Positions 17,557 to 26,349 of a DNA stretch of 46,862 nt are shown one piece after another. The position numbers were made by a program, and so were the translations under genes. Each line of letters starts with the position of its first letter. The first letter of the stretch is position 1. This DNA is from JAKLHL01 sp964411885 (GTDB taxonomy: Bacteria; Bdellovibrionota; JAFGOL01), in assembly GCA_964411885.1 (NCBI GenBank), contig CAYPMK010000007.1, positions 1 to 46,862 on the forward strand. Reading direction: 5' to 3'. The notes under the pieces are model-generated. The model had not been told where the DNA came from. It searched no databases and saw only the letters and a program-made list of their open reading frames with translations.

Positions 17557-19254
17557 TCATTCATTCTGCGTAGATCGGAAGAGTTCTTCTATGGTAGTAA
17601 TACCTTGTAGGACCTTTGCGATCGCATTCTGCCTTACAGTTACCATTCCTTCCTTAACGGCTTGTCTTTTTATAGTATTAGCATCTGTGCCAGAAAGTAT
17701 TAATGCGCGAAGTTCATCCGATATTATCATCAACTCACTAACAACTGTTCTTCCCATATAACCAGTGTTTGAACACTTTTCACAGCCTCTAGATTTAAAT
17801 ATGGTATATTTTGACAACATATCACTACTTATACCAAGTTCCTTTAATTCTGATTCATTAGGCATGTACGGTTGTTTACAAAACTGACAAACTTTTCTAA
17901 CAAGTCTTTGTGCTACCACGCCCAATATAGACGAAGACACAAGAAATGGTTCTATTCCCATGTCTACTAGTCTGGTTATAGCACCCGGAGCATCGTTGGT
18001 ATGAAGGGTTGAAAGCACAAAGTGGCCTGTAAGAGCAGCGTCTATAGCTATCTCAGCTGTTTCTTGATCTCTTATTTCTCCCACCATTATCACATCTGGG
18101 TCTTGTCTTAATATTGCCCTAAGACCACTAGCAAAGGTAAGGTCTATTTTTGGATTAACTTGTATTTGACCAACTCCAGAAAGTTGATACTCAACTGGGT
18201 CCTCTACTGTTATTATGTTCCTTTCTACAGAACGTATCTTTGAAAGACAAGCATACAACGTAGTAGATTTACCAGAACCTGTAGGTCCTGTAACAAGAAA
18301 TATTCCATGTTTTTTATTTGTTAGAACGTTGATTCTATCAAGAGCTTCTCCACTAAAGCCTAGTTCAGTAAGATCTATTACCATGCTGGATTTATCCAGA
18401 ATACGCATTACCAACCTTTCACCAAAAGAAGTGGGAACAGTAGACAGCCTTATATCTACGTCTTTACCAGCTATTTTTATCTTTATCCTTCCGTCTTGAG
18501 GCAATCTTTTTTCTGCTATATCAAGATCTGCCATTACTTTTATTCTTGAAGATATAGACGCGTGGAACCTTTTAGCTGTTTTAAAAACATCATACAAAAT
18601 ACCATCTATACGAAATCTAACTACAACTTCTTTTTCGTAAGGTTCTATGTGTATATCACTCGCTTTTTCTTTTACAGCTCTGAACATTAATGAATTCACT
18701 AGCCTTATTATTGGAGCTTCATCGTCTCCAGCGTCCAAAAGATCTACTGGTTCATTAAGATCATAGGCAAGTTCGTCTCCAGAGACATCCTCTAAACCCT
18801 CTATCAAGTTAGAAGAACTTCTTTCATAAACTTTGTTTATCGCTTCTTGAAGTACAAGAGGGCTGGTCACCATCACTTTAACTTCTTTTTTAAAGATTAG
18901 CCTTATATCGTCTATAGGTTTATGATTAAGAGGATCTGCGATGGCAACAGCAACATAATCCATAGTTTGAGATACTGGCAGTATGAGGTTTTGTTTTGCA
19001 TAGTTCAAAGGTATCTCTTTTATTAATGTAGAATCTATTTCGTTTGCCGGGATATGATCTAGATATGGATAACCCATTTGTATCGCAAGTGCTTTAGCAA
19101 GTTCTTCTGTAGTAAGATAGTTCTTCCCCAAAAGGACTTCTCCAAGCCTCAATCCTTTCTGACGCTGTATCTCTAATACTTCTTCCAGTTGCTCTGGTGT
19201 AAGCGATGTATGCTTAAGAAGTATCTGGCCTATCTTATTACTTGAAATGCTCAT
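17557..19254 (-). CDS. gspE: Type II secretion ATPase GspE
   Basis: 565-residue hexameric motor ATPase. The N-terminal N1E domain (to about 140) is followed by the RecA-like core: Walker A GPTGSGKST (about 323-331), Asp box VEDPVEY, Walker B region DPDVIMVGEIRD (about 385-396) and His box LSTLHTND. A four-Cys zinc module is formed by CQFC (about 456-459) and CEKC (about 491-494). I chose ATG at 19254 because AGGAG lies five bases upstream and overlaps the gspD stop; a TTG one codon earlier would be too close to it. Confidence 0.97.
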   Translation of the reverse strand: MSISSNKIGQILLKHTSLTPEQLEEVLEIQRQKGLRLGEVLLGKNYLTTEELAKALAIQMGYPYLDHIPANEIDSTLIKEIPLNYAKQNLILPVSQTMDYVAVAIADPLNHKPIDDIRLIFKKEVKVMVTSPLVLQEAINKVYERSSSNLIEGLEDVSGDELAYDLNEPVDLLDAGDDEAPIIRLVNSLMFRAVKEKASDIHIEPYEKEVVVRFRIDGILYDVFKTAKRFHASISSRIKVMADLDIAEKRLPQDGRIKIKIAGKDVDIRLSTVPTSFGERLVMRILDKSSMVIDLTELGFSGEALDRINVLTNKKHGIFLVTGPTGSGKSTTLYACLSKIRSVERNIITVEDPVEYQLSGVGQIQVNPKIDLTFASGLRAILRQDPDVIMVGEIRDQETAEIAIDAALTGHFVLSTLHTNDAPGAITRLVDMGIEPFLVSSSILGVVAQRLVRKVCQFCKQPYMPNESELKELGISSDMLSKYTIFKSRGCEKCSNTGYMGRTVVSELMIISDELRALILSGTDANTIKRQAVKEGMVTVRQNAIAKVLQGITTIEELFRSTQNE

Positions 19255-19262
19255 CAATACTC

Positions 19263-21374
19263 CTAATCTATCTTAAAAGTTTTAACACCATCTTCAGGCA
19301 TGTAGTTCTTCTCGTCTATTTGTTCATTTATTTTGTTCTCTATAGCATTTATGACCTTACCATATTTGTCCTCTCCACCAAGGTTCTGTTTAACAAAACC
19401 TTTCCTATTCTGAAGTATCTTTTGAGATAGATCACTGTGGGTTTCATAATCCCTGATTATATTGGGTGTTATAAACACAATAAGGTTAGTCTTTGAAGCT
19501 CTTGTAGTTTTTCCCTTAAAGAACCAACCAAGCAAAGGAATATCACCTAGAACAGGGACTTTGTTGTAAGTAGTGCTTAGATTATCGCTCAATAATCCAC
19601 CTATAACGACAGTATCCTTGTCTCTAACCACAACAGAGGTTTTTATATTCCTCGTGTTAGTAGCTTGAGTTGTTGTAGCAAGATCTTTTGGTGCTTTATC
19701 TGTAATATTAGATACCTCTTGTTCTACGTCTAATTTCATAAAGTCAGAGGCTTCATTTATTCTTGGTGTTATTTTCAAAGTTAAACCAACCTCAACTTTA
19801 TCTATATTTTGTTGACTAAGACCTGTAGTGCTAAGCACCGTACCAGAAACAACTGGTATCTTGTCCAAAACCTTTATAGTAGCTTCTTCGTTATCTGAAG
19901 TTATTATAGAAGGACGCTGAAGAACATTTGCTTCACTATTCTTTTCTATCGCAGTTATAAAAGCAGACAGTGTTGGTATGCTAAGTGTTTGACCACTAAG
20001 TTTTACTGATACTGTTTTTTTACTTCCAAAACCTAGTATCATCCCGCTGAGTGCGGCTGGGTTGGTAAGGAAGTTCATAATGTTATTAGTGCTTGAAACA
20101 CCAGAATCAAAACCAACGGCTCTAGGAACTTCTGAGCTTAAAGCATAGTTAGATGAAATACCAAAACTTGTATCGTCGTTAAGTGATACTTCCATGGTTA
20201 TAGTTTCAAAAAGTACTTGCCCTTTTCTTCTATCTAAAGAATCTATAACCTTTGCCAAAGCTTCAAATTGTTTTGGCTTTGCACTTATAACCAAAGAGTT
20301 GGTCCATTTGTCTGCTGTAACTTTAACTGAGTCCATCATGCTGCCTTTTTGTCCAGCAATAGGTGCCGCCCCACCTTTATTAGTGATTATAGATGTTAAA
20401 GTCGTGCTAAGGTCTTCTGCCCTTGCATGTTTTAATTTATATACGTGTACGTCGCTCCCCCCCTCCATTTCAAAATCAAGTTTAGAGACCAATTCTTTTA
20501 TCTTCCTGATACCAGCATTATTAGCAAGTACGACAATAGAATTAGTCCTATCGTCTACGAAAATATTGGAATACCTTTCTGCTCCCCTTATTATTTCTTG
20601 TTGTTGTGAAGTTGCCCTAGCGGTAGGGAGTCTTCTTGTTGCTGTACCAGAAACTCCACCAGAAGAAGTTTGGAATAAAAGATTGGTTATTATGTCTTTA
20701 ATGTCGTTGGCGTCAGCATTCTTAACTGGGACAACTGCCAACTGGGCGTTATAACCTTTAACATCTATCAACGCGACCATTTCTGTAAAATCGGATATCT
20801 GAGAACCTGTACCAGTAACAAGGATAGTATTAGTATCATCTAATGCTTTAAGTTTAAGGTCTTTGCCAAAGAAATTGTCAGCGACTCTACCAGTACCTGT
20901 GAGATCTTTAACAAGGTCACTGGCATTAAGGTTCTTTAATTTAATTAACTTAGTTATATACTCATCATTACGTGGAAAATAATCCCCCTTATATATAGTT
21001 ACGCCAGAACTAATATCTTTCTTTTCAACGATCTTTAGAAATTTCCCAGATTTCACAACTGCATATCCGTTCGAATCAAGAACTGTTAGAAATACATTGT
21101 ATGCCTCTTGTACTGATATCGGAGTTGGCGCTACTATAGTTATTCCTTTCTTAGAAGAAAGATTCTCATTAACAATAAATCTTTTACCCGTTAATTTACT
21201 TATCTGTTTGGTAAGGGTAAGAACGTCAACGTTATTAAAGTCAAAACTCTCTACGACCTTAGCACCAGATCCAGCATCAGCGGGTGTAACGACAATTTCA
21301 TTACCGGTCTTATTAATTGTTTGAGCAAACAGGACCGATGTAAAGGTAAATAATATCAAACAAACACGTAGCAT
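19263..21374 (-). CDS. gspD: Type II secretion outer-membrane secretin GspD
   Basis: 703-residue secretin forming the outer-membrane channel. A Sec signal peptide (MLRVCLILFTFTSVLFAQ) is followed by an N0 domain, three N1-N3 KH-like ring domains, and the secretin domain with signatures VLFETITMEVSL, VPVLGDIPLLGWFFKG and TNLIVFITPNII, then an S-domain-like tail. There is no lipobox Cys. The start at 21374 is set by GGAGG five bases upstream; an ATG at 21392 overlaps the gspC stop by ATGA and would put six extra residues before the signal peptide. Confidence 0.96.
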   Translation of the reverse strand: MLRVCLILFTFTSVLFAQTINKTGNEIVVTPADAGSGAKVVESFDFNNVDVLTLTKQISKLTGKRFIVNENLSSKKGITIVAPTPISVQEAYNVFLTVLDSNGYAVVKSGKFLKIVEKKDISSGVTIYKGDYFPRNDEYITKLIKLKNLNASDLVKDLTGTGRVADNFFGKDLKLKALDDTNTILVTGTGSQISDFTEMVALIDVKGYNAQLAVVPVKNADANDIKDIITNLLFQTSSGGVSGTATRRLPTARATSQQQEIIRGAERYSNIFVDDRTNSIVVLANNAGIRKIKELVSKLDFEMEGGSDVHVYKLKHARAEDLSTTLTSIITNKGGAAPIAGQKGSMMDSVKVTADKWTNSLVISAKPKQFEALAKVIDSLDRRKGQVLFETITMEVSLNDDTSFGISSNYALSSEVPRAVGFDSGVSSTNNIMNFLTNPAALSGMILGFGSKKTVSVKLSGQTLSIPTLSAFITAIEKNSEANVLQRPSIITSDNEEATIKVLDKIPVVSGTVLSTTGLSQQNIDKVEVGLTLKITPRINEASDFMKLDVEQEVSNITDKAPKDLATTTQATNTRNIKTSVVVRDKDTVVIGGLLSDNLSTTYNKVPVLGDIPLLGWFFKGKTTRASKTNLIVFITPNIIRDYETHSDLSQKILQNRKGFVKQNLGGEDKYGKVINAIENKINEQIDEKNYMPEDGVKTFKID

Positions 21375-21388
21375 AAACACCTCCGCCC

Positions 21389-22057
21389 TCATCTTATATC
21401 TACAAAGAACGACTTATCTGCGCCGTTCCTTTCTATCTTAAATTCTACCCTGTTCATAGTCTGTAATTGTTGGAACAACGACATGGCTGTTGCAGGATCT
21501 TTTATGCTTATGCCGTTAACAGACTTTATAACATCACCATTTTGAGCTCCAAGTTTTTGGTACAAACTACCGGGCTGTATGCCAAAAAGTTTAAACCCAT
21601 TTATGATCCCGTTCTCTATGTTCGGGACAGCTCTAGCTTGCGTTAAAAGATCATTTATGTTCTCTAGATATTTGTTAAGTTCCCTTCTTTCTATCATTAC
21701 CTTATCAGGAGCAACTTGTTTAACACCAGAACTGGAACCAACAACAGCTTGCATAGAATCACTATCGTCATCATCTTTCATGCCAATATATTCCAGTTCA
21801 CCACTTGAAGTATTACGTAGTATTACTTTTTTTCTTGCAATATTAACTACCACAGCCTTTGAAAGTATCGTATCTCCGACAACAAAAGGTTCTATCCTNN
21901 NNNNNNNNNNNNNNNNNNNNNNNNNNNNNNNNNNNNNNNNNNNNNNNNNNNNNNNNNNNNNNNNNNNNNNNNNNNNNNNNNNNNNNNNNNNNNNNNNNGC
22001 ATGGATACGCTCGGCGTCCTTAACAGAGAGCTTTGAAAAGTTAAAATAACCCGCCAT
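21389..22057 (-). CDS. gspC: Type II secretion protein GspC (internal assembly gap)
   Basis: First gene of the operon. The N-terminal 19 codons (MAGYFNFSKL...) and about 170 C-terminal codons are visible, separated by a 100-N gap that hides the TM helix and part of the homology region. After the gap comes an HR-like beta domain (RIEPFVVGDTILSKAVVVNI) and a C-terminal PDZ domain (GIINGFKLFGIQPGSLYQKLG, GDVIKSVNGISI). GspC links the inner-membrane platform to GspD. Because the gap size is arbitrary, protein length and continuity across it are assumed. GGAG lies ten bases before the ATG. Confidence 0.85.
   Translation of the reverse strand: MAGYFNFSKLSVKDAERIHXXXXXXXXXXXXXXXXXXXXXXXXXXXXXXXXXXRIEPFVVGDTILSKAVVVNIARKKVILRNTSSGELEYIGMKDDDDSDSMQAVVGSSSGVKQVAPDKVMIERRELNKYLENINDLLTQARAVPNIENGIINGFKLFGIQPGSLYQKLGAQNGDVIKSVNGISIKDPATAMSLFQQLQTMNRVEFKIERNGADKSFFVDIR
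21899..21998. other. Assembly gap (100 N) inside gspC
   Basis: Exactly 100 undetermined bases interrupt gspC, so the real length is unknown. Confidence 0.98.
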
Positions 22058-22098
22058 TCAACATGAACTCCAATACCCCTGATATCCCCAATATCAAT

Positions 22099-22127
22099 AT
22101 TATACAGTTAAGACATTATTAATAAAG
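22099..22127 (-). promoter_or_regulatory. Possible promoter of the T2SS operon
   Basis: On the minus strand a perfect -10 TATAAT (22099-22104) is preceded at 17 bp by a weak -35 CTTTAT (22122-22127), giving a leader of about 35 nt with a GGAG ribosome site before gspC. Unlike several other first genes here, this leader is long enough for normal initiation. Confidence 0.4.
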
Positions 22128-22226
22128 GTTTTTATACAATGGTATTGATATTTAAGTTTATCATTACGAGTAATAAAACTTTAAAAGTCATTTAAAAAAT
22201 ATTAAGACGCTGAACAACTTAAACTA

Positions 22227-22255
22227 TTGAATCCCAGCCACTATGGCTTTAAAAT
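22227..22255 (+). promoter_or_regulatory. Promoter of the mini-HgdB/HgdC unit, possibly leaderless
   Basis: TTGAAT (22227-22232), a 17-bp spacer and TAAAAT (22250-22255) end eight bases before the ATG at 22264. The predicted leader is 0-2 nt, and there is no Shine-Dalgarno. Confidence 0.55.
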
Positions 22256-22263
22256 AGACAAAT

Positions 22264-22641
22264 ATGAAGGTATCTAATTTTGTATCTATGGCTAAAAAGT
22301 CCCAAGAAAAGCTAAAAGAGCTTGGCTGGCCTGCAGAACACATCTATCTTCTAGGTTATTCAGATCCAAAAGCTATTCCGTCTTTGGTTTTTATTAGCTC
22401 AAAGTACGACATGCTTAACATATATGACCGAGCAAGATTATCAATACTGATACAACAAGGACCATTAAAATTTAATTATTACATAATAAGCCCATCCAAC
22501 ATATTGAGTTCTTCTGGTCCAGTAAGAAGGGATGACCTTTATAGAGCAGTAAAAATATATGGGAAGAAGCCGTTAATGTTAAATAATATAGAATTCGCTT
22601 CAAGAAAAGATTTTGAATTCAGTCAAACCGCGACGGCATGA
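22264..22641 (+). CDS. Small protein of unknown function, first gene of the HgdB/HgdC-like unit
   Basis: 125 residues with no signal peptide or TM helix. The central part (LLGYSDPKAIPSLVFISSKY, then ARLSILIQQGPLKFNYYIISP) vaguely resembles a nucleotidyltransferase-like fold in hydrophobic pattern, but the expected DxD residues are absent, so I do not assign a function. The C-terminus is polar. The gene has its own promoter and is followed after 15 nt by the HgdB-like gene, so the three genes are probably co-transcribed. A role as partner of the iron-sulfur proteins downstream is inferred from position only. Confidence 0.72.
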   Translation: MKVSNFVSMAKKSQEKLKELGWPAEHIYLLGYSDPKAIPSLVFISSKYDMLNIYDRARLSILIQQGPLKFNYYIISPSNILSSSGPVRRDDLYRAVKIYGKKPLMLNNIEFASRKDFEFSQTATA

Positions 22642-22656
22642 TATAGATGATATAAA

Positions 22657-23391
22657 ATGAAGATAGGTTTCACCGGAGTTCCTCCATATAAAATAATAGA
22701 AAAGTATAAGAATCTGTATCCGAATGCACAGTGGATAGATTTAGATGTTCCTATTCGGGATATTTCAAGATCTATAGCCGTCGACTACATACCAGAAACT
22801 ACTTGCAGTATAATACAAACGATAATCAGCAACTCAACATCGTTACGTCCTGATCTAATAATAGCAAGTGTTGGAAAAGGAAAATGTGACTCAATGTCTT
22901 TTATAATACCCATAATCAAACGCACACTTAAGGATATTAAAATAATAGAAATAGAAAATAATGAACAAATTTGTCGTGGTAACCCTATCTGTACATCAGA
23001 CATCCCTTTAATAGAAAAATTCGATCTCATAACGAATACTGTCACCAATGGTCCAATAAAAAAAGATATTAAAATATCAAAAGCTACTGCAGGATATTGG
23101 GGTGTACCTCCTTATGATTACTCGTTACTGGAACTTTTCCCAAACAACACCCATATATTCGGGTGGACTAGATGCATGGAAAATGGAACACCTAACAACT
23201 TAGAACTCGAATTGTATATAGATTCAAAAATACCAACCGTGTTCTATTCACAATCTTTTTGTGCAAAGAACATTCTTGCAAAAGAACTAGCAAAGAGCAA
23301 TAAAGGACTATATGTTGAGGTCGACGGGCCAATAGATAACAGCACAAAAGAAAAGATCAAAGCTTTTTTGGAGTTGAACAATTGTTTTTAA
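22657..23391 (+). CDS. Miniature HgdB/BcrC-like iron-sulfur protein (2-hydroxyacyl-CoA dehydratase component family)
   Basis: 244 residues, far smaller than the ~380-440 of classical HgdB/BcrB/BcrC subunits. Features matching that superfamily are the N-terminal GFTGVPPYKIIE, the Cys50 context PETTCSIIQTII, the GKGKCDS loop (Cys77), and a C-terminal GPIDNSTKEKIKAFLEL resembling the final Arg/Glu-AFLE helix. Seven Cys are present (50, 77, 106, 112, 173, 202, 243), enough for a [4Fe-4S] or larger cluster. GVPPY occurs twice (7-11 and 149-153), suggesting two similar lobes. An HgdC-type activator follows with a 10-nt overlap, which strongly supports the family call. Substrate is unknown. Confidence 0.65.
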   Translation: MKIGFTGVPPYKIIEKYKNLYPNAQWIDLDVPIRDISRSIAVDYIPETTCSIIQTIISNSTSLRPDLIIASVGKGKCDSMSFIIPIIKRTLKDIKIIEIENNEQICRGNPICTSDIPLIEKFDLITNTVTNGPIKKDIKISKATAGYWGVPPYDYSLLELFPNNTHIFGWTRCMENGTPNNLELELYIDSKIPTVFYSQSFCAKNILAKELAKSNKGLYVEVDGPIDNSTKEKIKAFLELNNCF

Positions 23392-24047
23392 TAGACGCTG
23401 GTACATCTTATATTAAAACACTAGATACTGCTTCTGGAGAAAAAAAGATATTCTCTGTAACAGATCGTAACTCTTACCTAAATTTAAAACCAGAAATAAC
23501 AACTGGGCACAACGCTTCACTATTCAAAGAATCAAAAAAAGTAAGTGAACTTGTTGCTCTTGCAGAAGGAATAAGATCAATATCAAAAGAAGCCAACTTT
23601 ATCGTCTTAGATATTGGTTCAAGAGACATGAAACTTGTTTCTTTCTATGAAAATAATTTTGAAAAATGTGATTGGAACACTTCTTGTGGAGCTATGATAG
23701 GATTTACAATAGAACTAATGATAAAATATTTTAATAAAGATCTAAAAAATATACCCGATACAGATAAAAAACTGGACATAACATGTGGCTTACTTGGAAT
23801 AACAAAATTTTTTGATGGGATATCTAAACAAGAGACCGTCGAGGAAAACCTTTCAGCATTGATGAACGGAATGGCACATTATGCTTGGCATTTTTCTGGA
23901 AAACCAGATCGACTATATCTTTCTGGTGGATTGACACAAAATGATGTGTTCATAAATCACATGAAAAAACTTATAAAAGACTTGATAATATTAGACAGGT
24001 TCACACTGTTAGAAGGATTAAAATCTAGAGCCTCAAGAGTCCTTTAA
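23382..24047 (+). CDS. HgdC/BadF-type ASKHA ATPase, iron-sulfur activator
   Basis: 221-residue compact member of the BadF/BadG/BcrA/BcrD family. These ATPases feed electrons at low potential into HgdA/B-type dehydratases or reductases. Seen are phosphate-1 IDAGTSYIKT (4-13), phosphate-2 VLDIGSRDMKL (75-85), adenosine-like YLSGGLTQND (179-188), and two cluster-type Cys: Cys102 (NTSCGAMIGFTIELM) and Cys135 (ITCGLLGITKFFDGIS), matching the CAAGTGRF and CTVFAE positions of HgdC. It is about 40 residues shorter than HgdC. TTG start at 23382 with GGAG eight bases upstream, overlapping the HgdB-like gene. Its 3' end overlaps the convergent waaA by 23 nt. Confidence 0.75.
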   Translation: MFLIDAGTSYIKTLDTASGEKKIFSVTDRNSYLNLKPEITTGHNASLFKESKKVSELVALAEGIRSISKEANFIVLDIGSRDMKLVSFYENNFEKCDWNTSCGAMIGFTIELMIKYFNKDLKNIPDTDKKLDITCGLLGITKFFDGISKQETVEENLSALMNGMAHYAWHFSGKPDRLYLSGGLTQNDVFINHMKKLIKDLIILDRFTLLEGLKSRASRVL

Positions 24048-25308
24048 GCTCGTCATAATATCTTTTATCAGAACCAAGATTAGATTTTATATATTCAGAG
24101 GCTTTTAGACCCATCAGCCTTGTTTTTTGAACATCCTCCGTAAGCTCATTTAATATTATATCAAATTCTTTTGAATCTTTACCACTAAAAGCACAATTTA
24201 TTTTGATAAGCTCTTCTGCTTCTGGTGCATTAAAATAAAATGGTCCAAAACAAACAGGTAGACCCATTATAGCTGGTTCCATAACATTATGAACACCTGT
24301 AGAAAAAGCTCCACCAACATATGCGAGTGTGCCTGCCATATACAATTCTGCCAGAGCTCCAACTTCATCAACTATCATAACTCTTGCACATTCAACACCA
24401 CGTCGTACTTGACTAAGTCTTACTGGCTTAAAACTTTGAAAATATTTCATATAATTCTCTACTCTTTTTTGTTCTGGCTCGTGAGGTACTAAAACTAGTT
24501 TTAAGTCTTTTCTTTTATAAAGAAGTTTGTGTAGAGGAGCTAAAATATGCTTATCGTCTGCTTCCCATGTGCTTCCACAAATAAGAGTAAAATTCTTTCT
24601 ATAAATATCCAGCAAAGAAGCTGGAATTTTGTCTGACCTAATTGCATTATTGGCTCTAAAAGCTACCTGATCGAACCTTGTATCACCAAGTAATTTTATA
24701 TTCCTATGTTTAGGTGCTGTAATAGAAAATCTGTTAACATCACTCTCTGATACGGCACCTATAAGATCTAAAGACCTATAAACAGAATTATAGAAAGATT
24801 GTCCTAATACATTTGAATACCTTCTTGAACTCCTCTGTAAAGTACCATCTATAAGGACTGTTTTAGCGCCGTGTTTTTTTGCTGACCAAACTATATTAGG
24901 CCATATATCGAATTTAACGAAAACAACAATATCTGGATCAATGGTTTTGATAACTTTCTTGGAATCAGATATAGTATCTAGAGGTAGATAATCAGTAAAA
25001 GTGAGTCCTGATATTTTTGAAGCAGGCCCCTTTGCCGATGGACTAAAGTACGTTAAGAATATTTCTATATCTTTATCATTCTTTTCAAATAACCTTATAA
25101 CTGGCTTGGCTTGCTCCATTTCACCAACGCTGGAAACATGGAACCAAACTCTTTTTTTATTTCCCTTTGGCTCAATAAGATTATATCTAGACCAAAGCCC
25201 TCTCCTATCAAAAAAAGCTTTTCTTATTTTTTTATTAAATATTGAACCTAATAAGAATAAGCATGATAAAAAGTGAACAAATATAAACGAATAAAGAATG
25301 CGATACAT
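24025..25308 (-). CDS. waaA: 3-deoxy-D-manno-octulosonic acid (Kdo) transferase
   Basis: 427-residue GT30 enzyme that adds Kdo from CMP-Kdo to lipid A precursor at the inner face of the cytoplasmic membrane. An N-terminal hydrophobic anchor (4-22) is followed by RVWFHVSSVGEMEQAKP with the catalytic Glu63. Downstream are the C-terminal CMP-Kdo site motifs CGSTWEADD, VPHEPEQ and GGAFSTGVHNVMEPA. Length is normal. It is the last gene of the purM-to-waaA operon, 11 nt after the GT9 gene. It implies an LPS-type outer membrane. Confidence 0.93.
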   Translation of the reverse strand: MYRILYSFIFVHFLSCLFLLGSIFNKKIRKAFFDRRGLWSRYNLIEPKGNKKRVWFHVSSVGEMEQAKPVIRLFEKNDKDIEIFLTYFSPSAKGPASKISGLTFTDYLPLDTISDSKKVIKTIDPDIVVFVKFDIWPNIVWSAKKHGAKTVLIDGTLQRSSRRYSNVLGQSFYNSVYRSLDLIGAVSESDVNRFSITAPKHRNIKLLGDTRFDQVAFRANNAIRSDKIPASLLDIYRKNFTLICGSTWEADDKHILAPLHKLLYKRKDLKLVLVPHEPEQKRVENYMKYFQSFKPVRLSQVRRGVECARVMIVDEVGALAELYMAGTLAYVGGAFSTGVHNVMEPAIMGLPVCFGPFYFNAPEAEELIKINCAFSGKDSKEFDIILNELTEDVQKTRLMGLKASEYIKSNLGSDKRYYDELKGLLRL

Positions 25309-25319
25309 ATAGAACCTCT

Positions 25320-26345
25320 TTACCTCTTATTAAGGATCTCTAACACTTTACTAAAAACCATATCTGTACTTATCATATTTAGACATGGTCTTTTACCTGA
25401 TCTAATACAAAAACCAGAGCCATTCTTTGAGCAAGGACGACACCACATATCTAATTCTACGACCTTAGATCCAGAACGATAAGGATAACAACCAAATTCT
25501 TTACTCGTTGGTCCCATTATACCTATAGTATCTATACCAACAGCCTCAGAAACATGCATCATACCAGTGTCATTGCAAATAGAAAGTTCACACATAGAAA
25601 GTAGTGCGGCAGATTCTATAATACTTAATATACCCGCAAAGGAATATGCACGATTATATGAGGAAACAATGTCTTTACAAAAAGTGTCTTTAGATCCACC
25701 CAAGACCACTATATTAACATCTTTAAAACTATCTAATATCAGCCCGCAAAGATCCTTGAATTTATTAGACGACCATCTTTTACCGGGCCAATGAGCACTT
25801 GGAACAAGTGCTATTAACTTTTTATTATTTATATCGCCTATTATTTTGCTTACCTTTAGAGCAACATTATCTTTTATATCTTTAGGAACAAATATCTCTG
25901 TTCCCTTATCATCATATAAGAGCCCATATTTTTTCAAGGGTTCTAAATACTCCAACATCTGTTTTTTATGTTTTTTTAATAAATTAAATTTAAGATTTAT
26001 AAGAAGAAATCTTTTCAACGAATATTTGTTGAATAATGCTTTTTTAACAAAAGGGTTGAACAAGCAAACTACCCTACTCCTAATACTCCTATGAGCATCA
26101 ACTATCAAATCATAGTTTCTTTTTTTAATATCTAAAGCTATCTTGATCAAAGTATCTATACTCTGGTCCCTTGGTATATATATCTTTTCATCTATATAAG
26201 GATTCCACTCTATAAGCTCTCTAAAATCCTCTCTAACCGTCATGTCTATCTTTGCATCAGGAAATTTTTTTCTTAGGTGACGAGGAAGCACTGTGGCCAT
26301 GGTTATATCACCCAAAGAACTATATCTTATAATAAGTATCTTCAA
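25320..26345 (-). CDS. Glycosyltransferase family 9, heptosyltransferase-like
   Basis: 341-residue GT9 protein. The N-terminus MKILIIRYSSLGDITMATVLP is the family hallmark. The C-terminal lobe has SICNDTGMMHVSEAVG and GIMGPTS, the ADP-heptose-binding region, and a Cys-rich tail (WCRPCSKNGSGFC) as in heptosyltransferase II-like proteins. It likely extends the LPS core next to Kdo, in line with waaA downstream. It starts with TTG at 26345, nine bases after an AAGGA. The exact sugar cannot be read from sequence. Confidence 0.88.
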   Translation of the reverse strand: MKILIIRYSSLGDITMATVLPRHLRKKFPDAKIDMTVREDFRELIEWNPYIDEKIYIPRDQSIDTLIKIALDIKKRNYDLIVDAHRSIRSRVVCLFNPFVKKALFNKYSLKRFLLINLKFNLLKKHKKQMLEYLEPLKKYGLLYDDKGTEIFVPKDIKDNVALKVSKIIGDINNKKLIALVPSAHWPGKRWSSNKFKDLCGLILDSFKDVNIVVLGGSKDTFCKDIVSSYNRAYSFAGILSIIESAALLSMCELSICNDTGMMHVSEAVGIDTIGIMGPTSKEFGCYPYRSGSKVVELDMWCRPCSKNGSGFCIRSGKRPCLNMISTDMVFSKVLEILNKR

Positions 26346-26349
26346 GACA

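Noticed and set aside
22264..22641. Nucleotidyltransferase domain in the small first gene of the HgdB/HgdC unit
   Set aside because: The hydrophobic pattern is suggestive, but the catalytic DxD residues are not present, so the function was not assigned.
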